A stretch of 45,004 nucleotides of DNA from Methylophilales bacterium 28-44-11 (GTDB lineage: Bacteria > Pseudomonadota > Gammaproteobacteria > Burkholderiales > Methylophilaceae). Location: contig NCGC01000005.1 in NCBI GenBank assembly GCA_002281475.1, positions 1 to 45,004 of the forward strand, in the 5' to 3' direction. The notes beneath the pieces are model-generated. The model worked only from the letters and a program-made list of their open reading frames with translations, made no database searches and was not told the DNA's origin. This document shows positions 30,029 to 39,674 of the stretch, piece by piece (positions within the stretch are counted from its first letter, which is position 1; each line of letters opens with the position of its first letter). The position numbers were made by a program, and so were the translations under genes.

Positions 30029-30052
30029 CTTGCCGTACTACTCGTACTGTCT
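30029..30052. repeat. Dispersed intergenic repeat, copy B
   Basis: Identical over 24 bases to copy A at 1422-1445 and in the same orientation on the plus strand. Here it lies between gntR and the malic enzyme gene, about 90 bases before the ATG at 30141, so it would be inside the leader of the rightward operon if transcription starts at gntR. Confidence 0.7.
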
Positions 30053-30140
30053 GCGCTTATCCGCCTAGCTGGAACAAATTTTGAAAAACACTCAAATATG
30101 AAAAGTTGAATTTAGAAACATCTACCAATTGGAATAAGCA

Positions 30141-31334
30141 ATGGACGATTTAAGAAAACGCGCGCTTGATTACCACCAGTTTCCTATACCAGGCAAACTC
30201 AGTGTGGATTCCTCTAAACCATGTGCCACGCAAGATGACTTATCTTTGGCCTATACCCCTGGGGTGGCGGAGCCGGTGCGTGAAATTCATGCTGACCCAG
30301 CCAACGCTTACAAATATACCAATAAGGGTAATTTGGTGGCTGTGATTACAGATGGTACTGCGGTGTTAGGGTTGGGGGATATGGGCGCGCTTGCCAGCAA
30401 GCCTGTGATGGAAGGTAAAGCGGTGCTATTCAAACGGTTTGCAGGTATTGATGTGTTTGATATTGAAATTAATGCGAAAACCCCAGATGAGTTTATTCAA
30501 ACGGTGGTCAATATTTCGCCTACCTTTGGTGGTATTAATTTGGAAGATATTGCAGCACCACACTGTTTTTACATTGAAAACGAGTTAAAAAAACGCCTAG
30601 ACATCCCCGTTTTTCATGACGACCAACATGGCACAGCAGTGATTGTGGCAGCAGCCTTGCTCAATGCTTTAGAGCTACAAGGCAAAACACTTGCCGCTGT
30701 GAAAATTGTATTTTTAGGCGCAGGCGCGGCAGGATGTTCATGCGCAAAACTATTGAAGTTGATGGGTGCCACCAATATCACAATGGTGGATAGAAGTGGC
30801 GTATTAGATACCGACCGTTCGGATTTGCATGAGAACAATCGTGAATTGGCGGTAGCGCCTTCCAATCAAAAAGCATTGGCAGATGTGATGCCGGGCGCAG
30901 ATGTGTTTATTGGTGTATCGGCAAAAAATGCATTGGATGCCAGCTTACTTAAAGATATGGCAAACAATCCCATTGTGTTTGCGTTGGCAAACCCAGACCC
31001 CGAGTTATTGCCTAGTTTGGCGCATGCAGTGCGTGATGACTTGATTATGGCAACTGGGCGTAGTGATTTTCCAAATCAAGTGAATAACGCTTTATGTTTC
31101 CCCTATTTGTTCCGCGGTGCGTTGGATGCAAAAGCCAAACAAATCACGGAAAAAATGAAAATTGCTGCTGCCAAAGCACTGAGCGCTTTAGCCCGTGAGC
31201 CTGTACCCGCAGAAGTATTGCAAGCTTATCAACTCACTGCATTAAGTTTCGGCAAAGACTACATTATACCCAAACCATTTGATCCAAGATTAATGGCGCG
31301 TGTATCTTCAGCAGTGGCCGAGGCGGCAAAATGA
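30141..31334 (+). CDS. NAD(P)-dependent malic enzyme, short form
   Basis: Oxidatively decarboxylates malate to pyruvate. The 397-residue protein has Tyr38 (AYTPGVAEP) and Lys93 ([10 protein letters not shown]) of the active site, the metal region [23 protein letters not shown], and a nucleotide-binding GAGAAG loop. It is the short form, lacking the C-terminal phosphotransacetylase-like domain of MaeB. Next to SDH and fumarase it can take the malate from succinate to pyruvate; no malate dehydrogenase gene is present here to regenerate oxaloacetate. A GGAATAAG-type site precedes the ATG, and the stop overlaps sdhC as ATGA. NAD versus NADP use cannot be read. Confidence 0.9.
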   Translation: MDDLRKRALDYHQFPIPGKLSVDSSKPCATQDDLSLAYTPGVAEPVREIHADPANAYKYTNKGNLVAVITDGTAVLGLGDMGALASKPVMEGKAVLFKRFAGIDVFDIEINAKTPDEFIQTVVNISPTFGGINLEDIAAPHCFYIENELKKRLDIPVFHDDQHGTAVIVAAALLNALELQGKTLAAVKIVFLGAGAAGCSCAKLLKLMGATNITMVDRSGVLDTDRSDLHENNRELAVAPSNQKALADVMPGADVFIGVSAKNALDASLLKDMANNPIVFALANPDPELLPSLAHAVRDDLIMATGRSDFPNQVNNALCFPYLFRGALDAKAKQITEKMKIAAAKALSALAREPVPAEVLQAYQLTALSFGKDYIIPKPFDPRLMARVSSAVAEAAK

Positions 31335-31720
31335 TTGCCAAAAAGGCCACCAAAAAGCGCCCGAAGAATCTGAATTTATTCACGATTCGTTTACCGATTA
31401 ATGCGGTGGTGTCGATTATGCATCGCGCCAGTGGCATGTTGTTGTTTCTGATGTTACCAGCGTTGCTTTGGGTGTTGCAACAATCTTTCGCGAGTGAACT
31501 GCAATACGCCCAAATTACGCATAATTTTCAGCATTGGCTATTTAAAGTGGTGTTGATTGTGGTGGCAGGGGCATTTTTCCATCACTTCTTTGCCGGTATA
31601 CGTCATTTGGCCATGGATGTGCATTGGATGACCAGTTTACAAAAAGCGCGATTTTCCAGTCGTGTGGTTTTGGGCTTGGTCGGCGTTTCCGTGGTGATAT
31701 TTGCATGGTGTATTTGGTAA
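31331..31720 (+). CDS. sdhC: Succinate dehydrogenase cytochrome b556 subunit SdhC
   Basis: Membrane anchor subunit that binds heme b and quinone. The 129-residue protein has a basic N-terminus, the SIMHRASGMLL quinone-site motif (about 29-39), three transmembrane segments and the heme-ligand region HHFFAGIRHLAMD. It overlaps the malic enzyme stop by four bases and precedes sdhD by six, so the malic enzyme and SDH are one transcript. Confidence 0.93.
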   Translation: MIAKKATKKRPKNLNLFTIRLPINAVVSIMHRASGMLLFLMLPALLWVLQQSFASELQYAQITHNFQHWLFKVVLIVVAGAFFHHFFAGIRHLAMDVHWMTSLQKARFSSRVVLGLVGVSVVIFAWCIW

Positions 31721-31726
31721 CAACTT

Positions 31727-32080
31727 ATGTTGATTGAATTACTTACAGACCAATATCCAGGGATGCGCCAGTGGCTAACACAGCGTTTATCTGCTGTCGT
31801 CATGGCTTTGTATACCATGTTATTTGTGTTGATGTTGGTGATTCAACAACCCGCTAACTACCAAGAATGGTATGCGTTTTTTAGTCCTTGGTGGTGGCGT
31901 TTGGTGACGTTTATTTTTTGGATTTGCTTAACCATGCACGCTTGGCTGGGTGTGCGTGATGTTCTAAAAGATTATGTGGCGAATCTCACAGTCAGGTCAT
32001 ATTTACAGTTATTGGTAGAGCTTGCGCTCATAGTCGATTTAGTTTGGCTCATGATGATTTTAATGAATTTGAGATTTTAA
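31727..32080 (+). CDS. sdhD: Succinate dehydrogenase membrane anchor SdhD
   Basis: Second hydrophobic anchor of complex II. The 117-residue protein has three membrane spans, the [10 protein letters not shown] start of the first, and [13 protein letters not shown], which carries the heme-binding histidine and the aspartate/tyrosine pair near the quinone site. Position between sdhC and sdhA fits. Confidence 0.92.
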   Translation: MLIELLTDQYPGMRQWLTQRLSAVVMALYTMLFVLMLVIQQPANYQEWYAFFSPWWWRLVTFIFWICLTMHAWLGVRDVLKDYVANLTVRSYLQLLVELALIVDLVWLMMILMNLRF

Positions 32081-32105
32081 CGAATTTGAATATAGGTACG
32101 CTGTG

Positions 32106-33866
32106 ATGACAATGCAAGAACATACATTTGATGCTGTGATTATTGGGGGCGGGGGCGCTGGTTTGCGTGCGTCTTTGCAATTGGCTGAAGCCGGTGCCAA
32201 AGTGGCCGTGCTGTCTAAAGTCTTTCCAACACGTTCGCATACAGTGGCGGCGCAAGGTGGTATTGCTGCGGCATTGGGTAACGTGGCAGAAGATAAGTGG
32301 TTATGGCACATGTATGACACCATTAAAGGCTCAGACTATCTGGGTGACCAAGATGCCATTGAGTTTATGTGCAGAAATGCAGCCAAAGCAATTATTGAAT
32401 TAGAACATTTTGGCATGCCGTTTGATCGTTTGGAAAATGGACGAATCTTTCAACGTCCATTTGGCGGGATGACCCAAAATTTTGGAGAAAAACCCATTTC
32501 ACGCACTTGTGCGGTGGCGGATAGAACAGGCCATGCAATGTTGCATACCTTATATCAACGTAATATTCGCGCTAATACACAATTCTTAATTGAATGGTTT
32601 GCGCTAGACTTAATACGTGATGCCGATGGTGATGTCTTGGGCGTGATTGCGCTCGAAATTGAAACGGGTGATTTACATCTCATTCATGCCAAATCGACGC
32701 TGCTTGCAACCGGTGGTGCAGGGCGAATTTTCCAAGCCAGTACCAATGCGTTTATTAATACGGGTGATGGATTAGGCATGGCAGCGCGTGCAGGCTTGCC
32801 CTTGCAAGACATGGAATTTTGGCAATTTCACCCCACAGGCGTGCTCAATGCGGGTGTGCTCATTACTGAAGGCGTGCGTGGCGAGGGTGGCTATTTAGTC
32901 AACTCGGAGGGCGAACGTTTTATGGAGCGTTATGCACCCAATGCCAAAGATTTAGCGAGCCGTGATGTGATTTCACGTGCGACTGCGACAGAAATTAAAG
33001 AAGGCCGTGGTGTGGGTAAACACAAAGATGCAGTGTATTTGAAGCTCGATCACTTGGGTGAGGACGTCATTAATAAACGACTACCCGGTATTCGCGAAAT
33101 CGCAAAAACGTTCGCAAGTGTAGACCCTATTAAAGACCCTATCCCTGTGGTGCCCACTGCTCACTACATGATGGGCGGGATTCCTACCAATTTAGATGGT
33201 CAAGTTGTATTGCATGATGGCGTATCTGAGCAAGTGGTAAATGGCTTGTATGCTGTGGGTGAATGTGCATGCGTGTCTGTTCATGGTGCCAATCGATTGG
33301 GTTCAAATTCATTATTAGATTTGGTGGTGTTTGGTAAAGCCGCTGGCGACAAAATGTTACAAGAGGTGCGTGAAAACAAAGCGCACAAAGCATTGCCAAG
33401 CGATGCCGCAGATAAAACACTTGCGCGTATGGCACGTTTAGAAAACCAGACACAAGGCGAAAGCGTTGCAGAAGTAGGTAATGACTTACGCAAGACCATG
33501 CAAAAACATTGTGGCGTATTCCGCTTTCCAGACCTATTAACTTCTGGTGTTACAGCCATTGATGAAGTAGCGATGCGAGCGCAACGTTTGCAAATCAAAG
33601 ACAAGAGCAAAGTATTTAACACGGCGCGTATTGAGGCCTTGGAGTTGGATAACTTGATGGAAGTGGCTGTGGCTACTATGCATGCGGCGGAAAATCGTAA
33701 AGAAAGCCGTGGTGCGCATGCACGTGAAGATTTTGGAGAGCGTGATGACGTGAACTGGCTCACTCACTCACTTTATTACAAAGAGGGGCATCGTTTGGTC
33801 TATAAGCCAGTGCGTTTAAATCCTCTGACGGTGGAATCGTTTATACCTAAGACAAGGGTTTATTAA
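32106..33866 (+). CDS. sdhA: Succinate dehydrogenase flavoprotein subunit SdhA
   Basis: Catalytic subunit that oxidises succinate to fumarate, passing electrons to SdhB. The 586-residue protein has the FAD-binding [14 protein letters not shown] segment, the covalent-FAD His45 in SHTVAAQGG, and the substrate-site motifs [14 protein letters not shown] and [15 protein letters not shown] chose ATG at 32106 with AGGT upstream; GTG at 32103 and ATG at 32112 are also in frame. The succinate formed by PrpB is the expected substrate. Confidence 0.96.
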   Translation: MTMQEHTFDAVIIGGGGAGLRASLQLAEAGAKVAVLSKVFPTRSHTVAAQGGIAAALGNVAEDKWLWHMYDTIKGSDYLGDQDAIEFMCRNAAKAIIELEHFGMPFDRLENGRIFQRPFGGMTQNFGEKPISRTCAVADRTGHAMLHTLYQRNIRANTQFLIEWFALDLIRDADGDVLGVIALEIETGDLHLIHAKSTLLATGGAGRIFQASTNAFINTGDGLGMAARAGLPLQDMEFWQFHPTGVLNAGVLITEGVRGEGGYLVNSEGERFMERYAPNAKDLASRDVISRATATEIKEGRGVGKHKDAVYLKLDHLGEDVINKRLPGIREIAKTFASVDPIKDPIPVVPTAHYMMGGIPTNLDGQVVLHDGVSEQVVNGLYAVGECACVSVHGANRLGSNSLLDLVVFGKAAGDKMLQEVRENKAHKALPSDAADKTLARMARLENQTQGESVAEVGNDLRKTMQKHCGVFRFPDLLTSGVTAIDEVAMRAQRLQIKDKSKVFNTARIEALELDNLMEVAVATMHAAENRKESRGAHAREDFGERDDVNWLTHSLYYKEGHRLVYKPVRLNPLTVESFIPKTRVY

Positions 33867-33867
33867 T

Positions 33868-34602
33868 ATGAAATTCTCTATCTATCGCTACAACCCCGAT
33901 GTAGACAAAAAGCCCTACATGCAGGATTACGATATCGACTTGGAAGATAGTGACCAAATGCTGTTGGATGCATTGGTCAGAATCAAACAAGTTGATGATA
34001 CCTTGAGCTTGCGAAAATCCTGCCGTGAAGGCGTGTGTGGTAGCGACTCGATGAATATCAATGGAAAAAACGGGTTGGCGTGTATCACCAAAATTTCAGA
34101 TTTAGAGCAGCCTATCGTGTTACGTCCTATGCCTGGCTTGCCTGTCATTCGCGACTTAGTTGTAGACATGACGCAGTTTTTTGAGCATTACAACTCAGTG
34201 AAGCCATATTTGGAAAATAATGATCCATTACCAGAAACTGAGCGTTTGCAATCTCCAGAAGATCGCGCGAAATTAGACGGTTTGTACGAATGTATTTTAT
34301 GCGGTGCTTGTACCACCTCATGCCCAAGCTTTTGGTGGAATCCAGATAAATTCGTGGGCCCCGCAGGCTTGATGCAAGCGTATCGCTTTATCGCGGATTC
34401 TCGCGATCAGGCGGAAGAAGAGCGCTTAGAAAACTTAGAAGACCCTTATCGATTGTATCGTTGCCATAACATCATGAATTGTGTGGATGTGTGCCCGAAA
34501 AAGCTTAATCCAAATGCAGCGATTGCAAAAATTAAAGATCTAAAAATAGAGCGCGCAAAAGATAAGAAGCCAAAAAAACTATTCAACTTAAAAGTGTTAT
34601 AG
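33868..34602 (+). CDS. sdhB: Succinate dehydrogenase iron-sulfur subunit SdhB
   Basis: Electron-transfer subunit of 244 residues with the three cluster motifs in order: plant-type [2Fe-2S] (CREGVCGSD...GLAC), then CILCGACTTSCP and CHNIMNCVDVCPKKLNP for the [4Fe-4S] and [3Fe-4S] clusters. One base separates it from sdhA. Its clusters depend on the Isc system at the left of the window. Confidence 0.96.
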   Translation: MKFSIYRYNPDVDKKPYMQDYDIDLEDSDQMLLDALVRIKQVDDTLSLRKSCREGVCGSDSMNINGKNGLACITKISDLEQPIVLRPMPGLPVIRDLVVDMTQFFEHYNSVKPYLENNDPLPETERLQSPEDRAKLDGLYECILCGACTTSCPSFWWNPDKFVGPAGLMQAYRFIADSRDQAEEERLENLEDPYRLYRCHNIMNCVDVCPKKLNPNAAIAKIKDLKIERAKDKKPKKLFNLKVL

Positions 34603-34612
34603 AAAGACGCTT

Positions 34613-34900
34613 ATGTTAAACGCAGAGATCATGCAGGATGCAGAGCAAAGACGCTTAGCATGGCGTTGCAGGCGCGGCATGTTGGAGCTAGATATCGTGT
34701 TGCAACGCTTTGTAACCGAGCAATTTGGCAGTTTAACACTGGCACAAATGGAAGTGTTTGACGGGTTATTAGAACTACCCGATAACGATTTTTGGGCCAT
34801 GATTCAAAGTGTGGGCAAAGTGCAGCATGAGACGCACCTTGAGGCGGTACTACAAAAACTTAGCTTAGCCAGCTTACATCATTCGCAGGGGGAAGCATGA
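34613..34900 (+). CDS. sdhE: FAD assembly factor SdhE
   Basis: Small protein that promotes covalent attachment of FAD to SdhA. The 95-residue helical protein contains the diagnostic RGxxE motif (Arg21-Gly22 to Glu25, in RRGMLELD) and the family ending region with FDGLLELPDNDFW. It sits ten bases after sdhB and overlaps the next gene by four bases (ATGA). Confidence 0.92.
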   Translation: MLNAEIMQDAEQRRLAWRCRRGMLELDIVLQRFVTEQFGSLTLAQMEVFDGLLELPDNDFWAMIQSVGKVQHETHLEAVLQKLSLASLHHSQGEA

Positions 34901-36033
34901 TTCAACATCATCACATAGGAGAAGAACCTATTTCTCTGGATGCAAGTGCTTTAGGGGATTACTGGCCTGGCATTCAGTTGTACTACCCGCCAGTAAAATA
35001 TTCGCCAAGTTTAGGCATATACGAGGATATGGAGCAGGCGTCTGCACGCATGAAAAAACATGCGCATTTTACCAATGCCCATACTTTAATTTTTGACTTG
35101 GAAGACGGTTGCCGCCAAAAGGAAATGAGCCGTGAGTTGCTACGTAAAGAATTGCCACAACTCAGAAAAATCAATGAACACGTGACTATAGCGATTCGCG
35201 CTAATTCCTTCCGTACCGATGAGTACGAAGAAGATATGAAGCTAGTCCGCGATATGAGTGATTACATTGATGTAATCATGTTAGCAAAAGCAGGCGAGGC
35301 CTATGGTGCAGCCGAGGTGCGAGATTTATCGAGCTTTCTGATTAGCATTAACCCCAATATTACGATTCAGCCGATTATTGAGCATCCAAAGTCGCTCAAA
35401 ATTGCACCAGAATTGATGCAATACAACACCGTGAAACATGTGGTGTTTGGTATTCATGACTTCTCAAAAGCCATGGGCATACATATCACCCCAGAAAATT
35501 GGATTGAAGAGCTGTTTTACTTTATTAACCAATTACTATTCGAGGCGCGGATTGCAGGTAAAGGTGTGATTGGTGGAGTAGAGACGCTGATTGGTAGCAA
35601 TATCATGCCAGAAAAATTTTTAGAGCCACATGATGTGCGCCGTTGGTTAGACTTGCATGGTGATAACGAATCACGGATTGTATATAAGCATGCGTGCAAA
35701 GAAGCTGCAATGGGATTGACTGGCAAACAAGTCATTCATCCTGGACATATTCATTTATGTAAAACCGCGTATACACCATCACCTACAGAAGTGACACAGA
35801 AAGTGAGCATTTTAAAAGCGGCGATTGAAGCAGATGCCTTGCTCGGTGGTGCGATTAAGTTTGAAGGTGAAATGCTAGACCCGCCTATGTTTGGTAAAGC
35901 ATTACAAACATTGTTAAGAGCGCATGCGCTTAGAGCACTCAAAACCAGCGATATGGAATTTGCTCTGCATGTCTTGCAACTGCTACCAGCACAAGTGGTA
36001 CGTCAAAACTGGCCTTATGGAGTACTTTTATAA
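34897..36033 (+). CDS. HpcH/HpaI-family CoA-ester lyase, second complete copy
   Basis: Another member of the CitE/malyl-CoA lyase superfamily, 378 residues, with an intact active site: Glu69-Asp70 (DLEDG), Arg101, metal ligands Glu162 (IIEH) and Asp188 (GIHDF) and a KQVIHPGHI substrate motif. An N-terminal extension of about 40 residues and a C-terminal tail of about 50 residues set it apart from the other two copies in this locus. It is locked between sdhE and an acyl-CoA synthetase gene by ATGA and TAATG overlaps, in the slot where gltA is found in some relatives. Likely substrates are malyl-CoA, citramalyl-CoA or methylmalyl-CoA; which one is open. Confidence 0.8.
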   Translation: MIQHHHIGEEPISLDASALGDYWPGIQLYYPPVKYSPSLGIYEDMEQASARMKKHAHFTNAHTLIFDLEDGCRQKEMSRELLRKELPQLRKINEHVTIAIRANSFRTDEYEEDMKLVRDMSDYIDVIMLAKAGEAYGAAEVRDLSSFLISINPNITIQPIIEHPKSLKIAPELMQYNTVKHVVFGIHDFSKAMGIHITPENWIEELFYFINQLLFEARIAGKGVIGGVETLIGSNIMPEKFLEPHDVRRWLDLHGDNESRIVYKHACKEAAMGLTGKQVIHPGHIHLCKTAYTPSPTEVTQKVSILKAAIEADALLGGAIKFEGEMLDPPMFGKALQTLLRAHALRALKTSDMEFALHVLQLLPAQVVRQNWPYGVLL

Positions 36034-37673
36034 TGTTTACACTGTTTCCACAATGGGTTTGGAATATACCCGCTAAATTCAATATCGGCGTAGCGTGTTC
36101 AGATACGCATCTCAATACCCCGCAAGCTAATGCGCTGGCGATGATTGTGGAAGACGATACACTCGGAACTTCGAGTATTACCTTTGCAGAGTTGGCACAG
36201 CGCACTGATGCGTTTGCGCAAGTGCTTCGTAATTTAGGAGTGAAGGTTGGCGACAGGGTGTTAATTCGTTTGCCGAATAGTCTGGATTATCCAATCGCCT
36301 TTTTAGGGGCCATGAAAATGGGTGCGATTTCTGTCCCCACTTCTACTTTGCTCACCGCTGAAGAAGTAGCATACTTAGCCAAGGATTCCGGCGCAGTGGT
36401 GCTGGTGACTGATGCTGCGGCTTGGGAAGCAATGGCCGCTCAAATCACACAAAACGCTGCCGATATTGTAAATTTAAATCATGTATTGTTGACCCAGACA
36501 GAGCAAGCGGTCATACCAAATGCAACCCTGCATGTGCAAAATTTGGAAGACTGTATGCGCAACATTGATAGCGTTGAGCCTGCATATGTAAGCAAATCTG
36601 ATGAGCCGGCTTATTTAGTCTATACCTCTGGCACAACAGGCTACCCAAAAGGCGTATTACATGCGCATCGGGCGTTGCTAGGCCGTCAGCCCGCTGCACA
36701 ATATTGGTTTAATTACAGTCACCAAGTGCAAGACCGCATCATGCACTCCGGCAAATTTAACTGGACCTATGTGTTAGGTACTGGCCTGATGGATCCGCTC
36801 TATTTGGGTAAAACCGTAATCGTGCATGAAGGCAAAAACGATGCACAAAAGTGGCTAGATTTGATTCAAAAGCATCAAGCCACAATTTTTATTGGCGTAC
36901 CCACTATTTATCGCCAATTGATTCAAAAAACCACAGCCACTCAAGCAGATATCCCTAGTTTGCGCCATTACATGAGCGCGGGTGAGCATTTGTCCGATGA
37001 AGTGCTTTCACAATGGCGTGGGCGTTTTGGGTTAGATATATATGAAGCAGTGGGGATGAGTGAGTTTTCTTACTACTTATCCCAAAGCCAATTCCGCCCC
37101 ATCCGTGCGGGTTCAGCAGGTTTCCCTCAACCTGGTCACGACATTCAATTGCTCAATCCAGACACCATGCAACCAGTGGCGGTGGGTGAAGAAGGCATGA
37201 TATGTGTGAAAGATAATGACCCCGGTTTATTTTTACGTTATTGGAACTTAGAAGAAGAAACTGCAAAATACAAACATGATGGCTACTTTTTCACCGGAGA
37301 TTACGCAAAATACGATGAAGATGGCTATATTTGGTTTTTGGGGCGCAAGGATGACATTATTAAAAGCTTTGGTTATCGCGTCTCACCCTATGAGATTGAA
37401 CGCGTATACAAAGGCCATCCAGCAGTGGCAGATTGCGCAGCAGTAGGTGAAGAACTTGAAAAAGACAAACTACTGGTCGTGATTTATGTGATTACAAAAC
37501 CAGAAGTCAACGTCAGCCCAGATGAATTGTTGGCGTATGGCAAACAACATTTAGCTGCCTATAAATCACCCAAAACAGTGTATTTGGCAAAAGACTTTCC
37601 ACGTACTAAGAATGGTAAAATTTTGCGTAAAGATATCAATTCTGCAATCGCAACCGCAAAAAGCTCAAGATGA
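36033..37673 (+). CDS. AMP-forming acyl-CoA synthetase (benzoate-CoA ligase-like subfamily)
   Basis: Adenylate-forming enzyme of 546 residues that activates a carboxylic acid with ATP and CoA. Motifs present are YTSGTTGYPKG (P-loop), YEAVGMSE, the ATP-ribose motif YFFTGDYAKYDEDGYIWFLGRKDDIIKSFGYR (only key parts cited: TGD and GRKDDIIK), and the C-terminal lysine in TKNGKILRKD. The subfamily resembles benzoate or short-chain acyl-CoA ligases. Context suggests a C3-C5 acid such as propionate, mesaconate or citramalate, because the products would enter the lyase/hydratase or PrpC. Its stop overlaps the fumarase start by four bases. Confidence 0.82.
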   Translation: MFTLFPQWVWNIPAKFNIGVACSDTHLNTPQANALAMIVEDDTLGTSSITFAELAQRTDAFAQVLRNLGVKVGDRVLIRLPNSLDYPIAFLGAMKMGAISVPTSTLLTAEEVAYLAKDSGAVVLVTDAAAWEAMAAQITQNAADIVNLNHVLLTQTEQAVIPNATLHVQNLEDCMRNIDSVEPAYVSKSDEPAYLVYTSGTTGYPKGVLHAHRALLGRQPAAQYWFNYSHQVQDRIMHSGKFNWTYVLGTGLMDPLYLGKTVIVHEGKNDAQKWLDLIQKHQATIFIGVPTIYRQLIQKTTATQADIPSLRHYMSAGEHLSDEVLSQWRGRFGLDIYEAVGMSEFSYYLSQSQFRPIRAGSAGFPQPGHDIQLLNPDTMQPVAVGEEGMICVKDNDPGLFLRYWNLEEETAKYKHDGYFFTGDYAKYDEDGYIWFLGRKDDIIKSFGYRVSPYEIERVYKGHPAVADCAAVGEELEKDKLLVVIYVITKPEVNVSPDELLAYGKQHLAAYKSPKTVYLAKDFPRTKNGKILRKDINSAIATAKSSR

Positions 37674-39175
37674 CGACTATTAAGCAAGAAGATTTTATTC
37701 AAAGCATCGCCGATGCGTTGCAATATATTTCCTACTACCACCCAGAGGACTATATTCAAGCGCTAGGTGAAGCCTATGCAGTTGAGGAATCGCCCGCAGC
37801 CAAAGATGCCATTGCACAAATTTTAACTAACTCACGCATGTGTGCAGAAGGCAAACGACCATTATGCCAAGACACAGGTATTGTGGTGGCGTTTGTTAAA
37901 GTGGGCATGCAGGTGCAGTTTGAAAGCACCCTCAGTTTGGATGCTATGGTGAACGAAGGTGTGCGTCGCGCTTATTTGCACTCAGAGAATACCTTGCGTG
38001 CCAGTATTGTGAACGACCCTGCAGGTGCCCGTAAAAATACCAAAGACAATACGCCAGCGATTACCCATGTGGAACTGTTGCAAGGCAATACGGTTGAAGT
38101 CACTATTGCGGCCAAAGGCGGTGGCAGTGAGAATAAAGCTAAATTAGCCATGCTTAATCCAAACGATAGCATTGTGGACTGGGTGTTAGAAGTAGTGCCA
38201 ACCATGGGCGCGGGCTGGTGCCCACCCGGTATGCTAGGGATTGGTATCGGCGGTAGTGCAGAAAAAGCGATGCTGCTTGCCAAAGAGTCCTTGATGCAAC
38301 CGATTGATATGCACGTATTAAAAGCAACAGGTGCCAGCAACAAGATAGAAGAGTTGCGCCTAGAACTCTACGAAAAAGTAAATGCGTTGGGCATCGGTGC
38401 GCAAGGTCTGGGTGGGTTGACGACCGTACTGGATGTGAAAATTTTAGATTACCCCACGCATGCGGCCAGTTTACCCGTAGCGATTATCCCTAACTGTGCT
38501 GCCACAAGGCATGTGCACTTTACCTTAGATGGTAGTGGTGTGGCTGCTTTAGCGCCGCCCAATATGGCTATTTACCCCGATGTACATTGGGCACCAAGTC
38601 CACAGGCCAGACGTGTGAATGTAAATACTGTCACCAAGGCGGAGACACAGTCTTGGCAAGCGGGTGAGACGCTATTGCTCACAGGTAAAATTTTAACGGG
38701 TAGAGATGCCGCCCATAAACGTATCGCCAACATGCTGGCGAAAGGTGAAGCACTTCCTGTGGATTTTAGCAATCGCTTTATTTATTATGTCGGCCCTGTG
38801 GATGCGGTGCGGGATGAAGCCGTTGGCCCTGCAGGCCCCACGACTGCAACTCGAATGGATGACTACACCGAGATGATGCTGAACACTGGCTTGTTGGGTT
38901 CTATCGGCAAAGCAGAGCGTGGCGATGATGCCTTGGCTGTGATGGCGAAATATCAATCTGTGTATTTAATGGCAGTCGGCGGTGCAGCCTATTTGGTAAG
39001 CAAAGCTATTAAGCAATCTCACGTAGTAGCGTTTGCCGATTTAGGCATGGAAGCGATTTACGAGTTTGATGTGGTAGATATGCCCGTCACTGTTGCTGTC
39101 AGTGCAGATGGAGAATCGGTACATAAAACTGGTCCTGCATTGTGGAAAAACAAAATTGCGATTCGTGCGATTTAA
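37670..39175 (+). CDS. Class I fumarate hydratase
   Basis: Iron-sulfur fumarase converting fumarate to malate, with alpha and beta domains fused in 501 residues. Cys66 (LCQDTG), Cys184 (GAGWCPPG) and Cys276 (PNCAATRH) are the expected [4Fe-4S] ligands, and GGSENKAKL is conserved. Being class I, it depends on the Isc system and is oxygen sensitive. It ends the string of overlapping genes begun at the malic enzyme. Related tartrate dehydratases are possible but the SDH context favours fumarase. Confidence 0.92.
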   Translation: MTTIKQEDFIQSIADALQYISYYHPEDYIQALGEAYAVEESPAAKDAIAQILTNSRMCAEGKRPLCQDTGIVVAFVKVGMQVQFESTLSLDAMVNEGVRRAYLHSENTLRASIVNDPAGARKNTKDNTPAITHVELLQGNTVEVTIAAKGGGSENKAKLAMLNPNDSIVDWVLEVVPTMGAGWCPPGMLGIGIGGSAEKAMLLAKESLMQPIDMHVLKATGASNKIEELRLELYEKVNALGIGAQGLGGLTTVLDVKILDYPTHAASLPVAIIPNCAATRHVHFTLDGSGVAALAPPNMAIYPDVHWAPSPQARRVNVNTVTKAETQSWQAGETLLLTGKILTGRDAAHKRIANMLAKGEALPVDFSNRFIYYVGPVDAVRDEAVGPAGPTTATRMDDYTEMMLNTGLLGSIGKAERGDDALAVMAKYQSVYLMAVGGAAYLVSKAIKQSHVVAFADLGMEAIYEFDVVDMPVTVAVSADGESVHKTGPALWKNKIAIRAI

Positions 39176-39276
39176 GCACTCTGTGTGAATTAAGTCACAT
39201 AAGCCTAAGCACTATTTGCTTTAATATGGGTCTATCATACGTAGATTGCATACGTAAATTGACTAATGAGAATCGC

Positions 39277-39582
39277 ATGTTAAAACGAATATACTGGTTG
39301 AGCTTATTACTGATTTCACTAAATAGTCATGCGGATAGCATGCTGGATTACTTGACTGATAGCCATGGTAAATACATAGGCCCTACTGTTGAAGATCAAG
39401 TAGCGCTGATGGACAAAGACCGCAACGGATTTGCTGATGTATTTGAAGTGCGTGCTTACTTAGAAAAGCAGCACGGCGCTGGGTACCAAAAAGAATTATT
39501 AGACAAATGGGAAGCGTCTGCTAGTGGTAAAAGCTGCAGTACACCATTTGCCAAAGAGTTATATTCAGACAGAACGAATTAG
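39277..39582 (+). CDS. Secreted small EF-hand protein
   Basis: A 101-residue protein of unknown function. A signal peptide (hydrophobic residues 5-17, cleavage likely after Ala19) is followed by one canonical EF-hand loop, Asp46-Lys-Asp48-Arg-Asn50-Gly-Phe-Ala-Asp54-Val-Phe-Glu57, with all the standard calcium ligands. A second cysteine-containing stretch (SCSTPF) lies near the end. I chose the ATG at 39277; the frame extends upstream into the fumarase gene but without meaning. It sits alone between fumarase and acnB, and its periplasmic location makes a direct metabolic role unlikely. Confidence 0.72.
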   Translation: MLKRIYWLSLLLISLNSHADSMLDYLTDSHGKYIGPTVEDQVALMDKDRNGFADVFEVRAYLEKQHGAGYQKELLDKWEASASGKSCSTPFAKELYSDRTN

Positions 39583-39612
39583 CCTAAACAACGAGTTTTT
39601 ACATATGTGAAA

Positions 39613-39640
39613 CTGATTACGCTTTAGGCTGGTTTATAAT
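39613..39640 (+). promoter_or_regulatory. Weak candidate acnB promoter
   Basis: A perfect -10 hexamer TATAAT at 39635-39640 lies 34 bases before the acnB ATG; the -35 (CTGATT, 39613-39618) is poor. An inverted pair AGCCTAAA (39581-39588) and TTTAGGCT (39623-39630) brackets the region and might be an operator or the end of the EF-hand transcript. Confidence 0.35.
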
Positions 39641-39674
39641 AGATTTAGTTATTTTTTAATCGAGCCTAGACACC

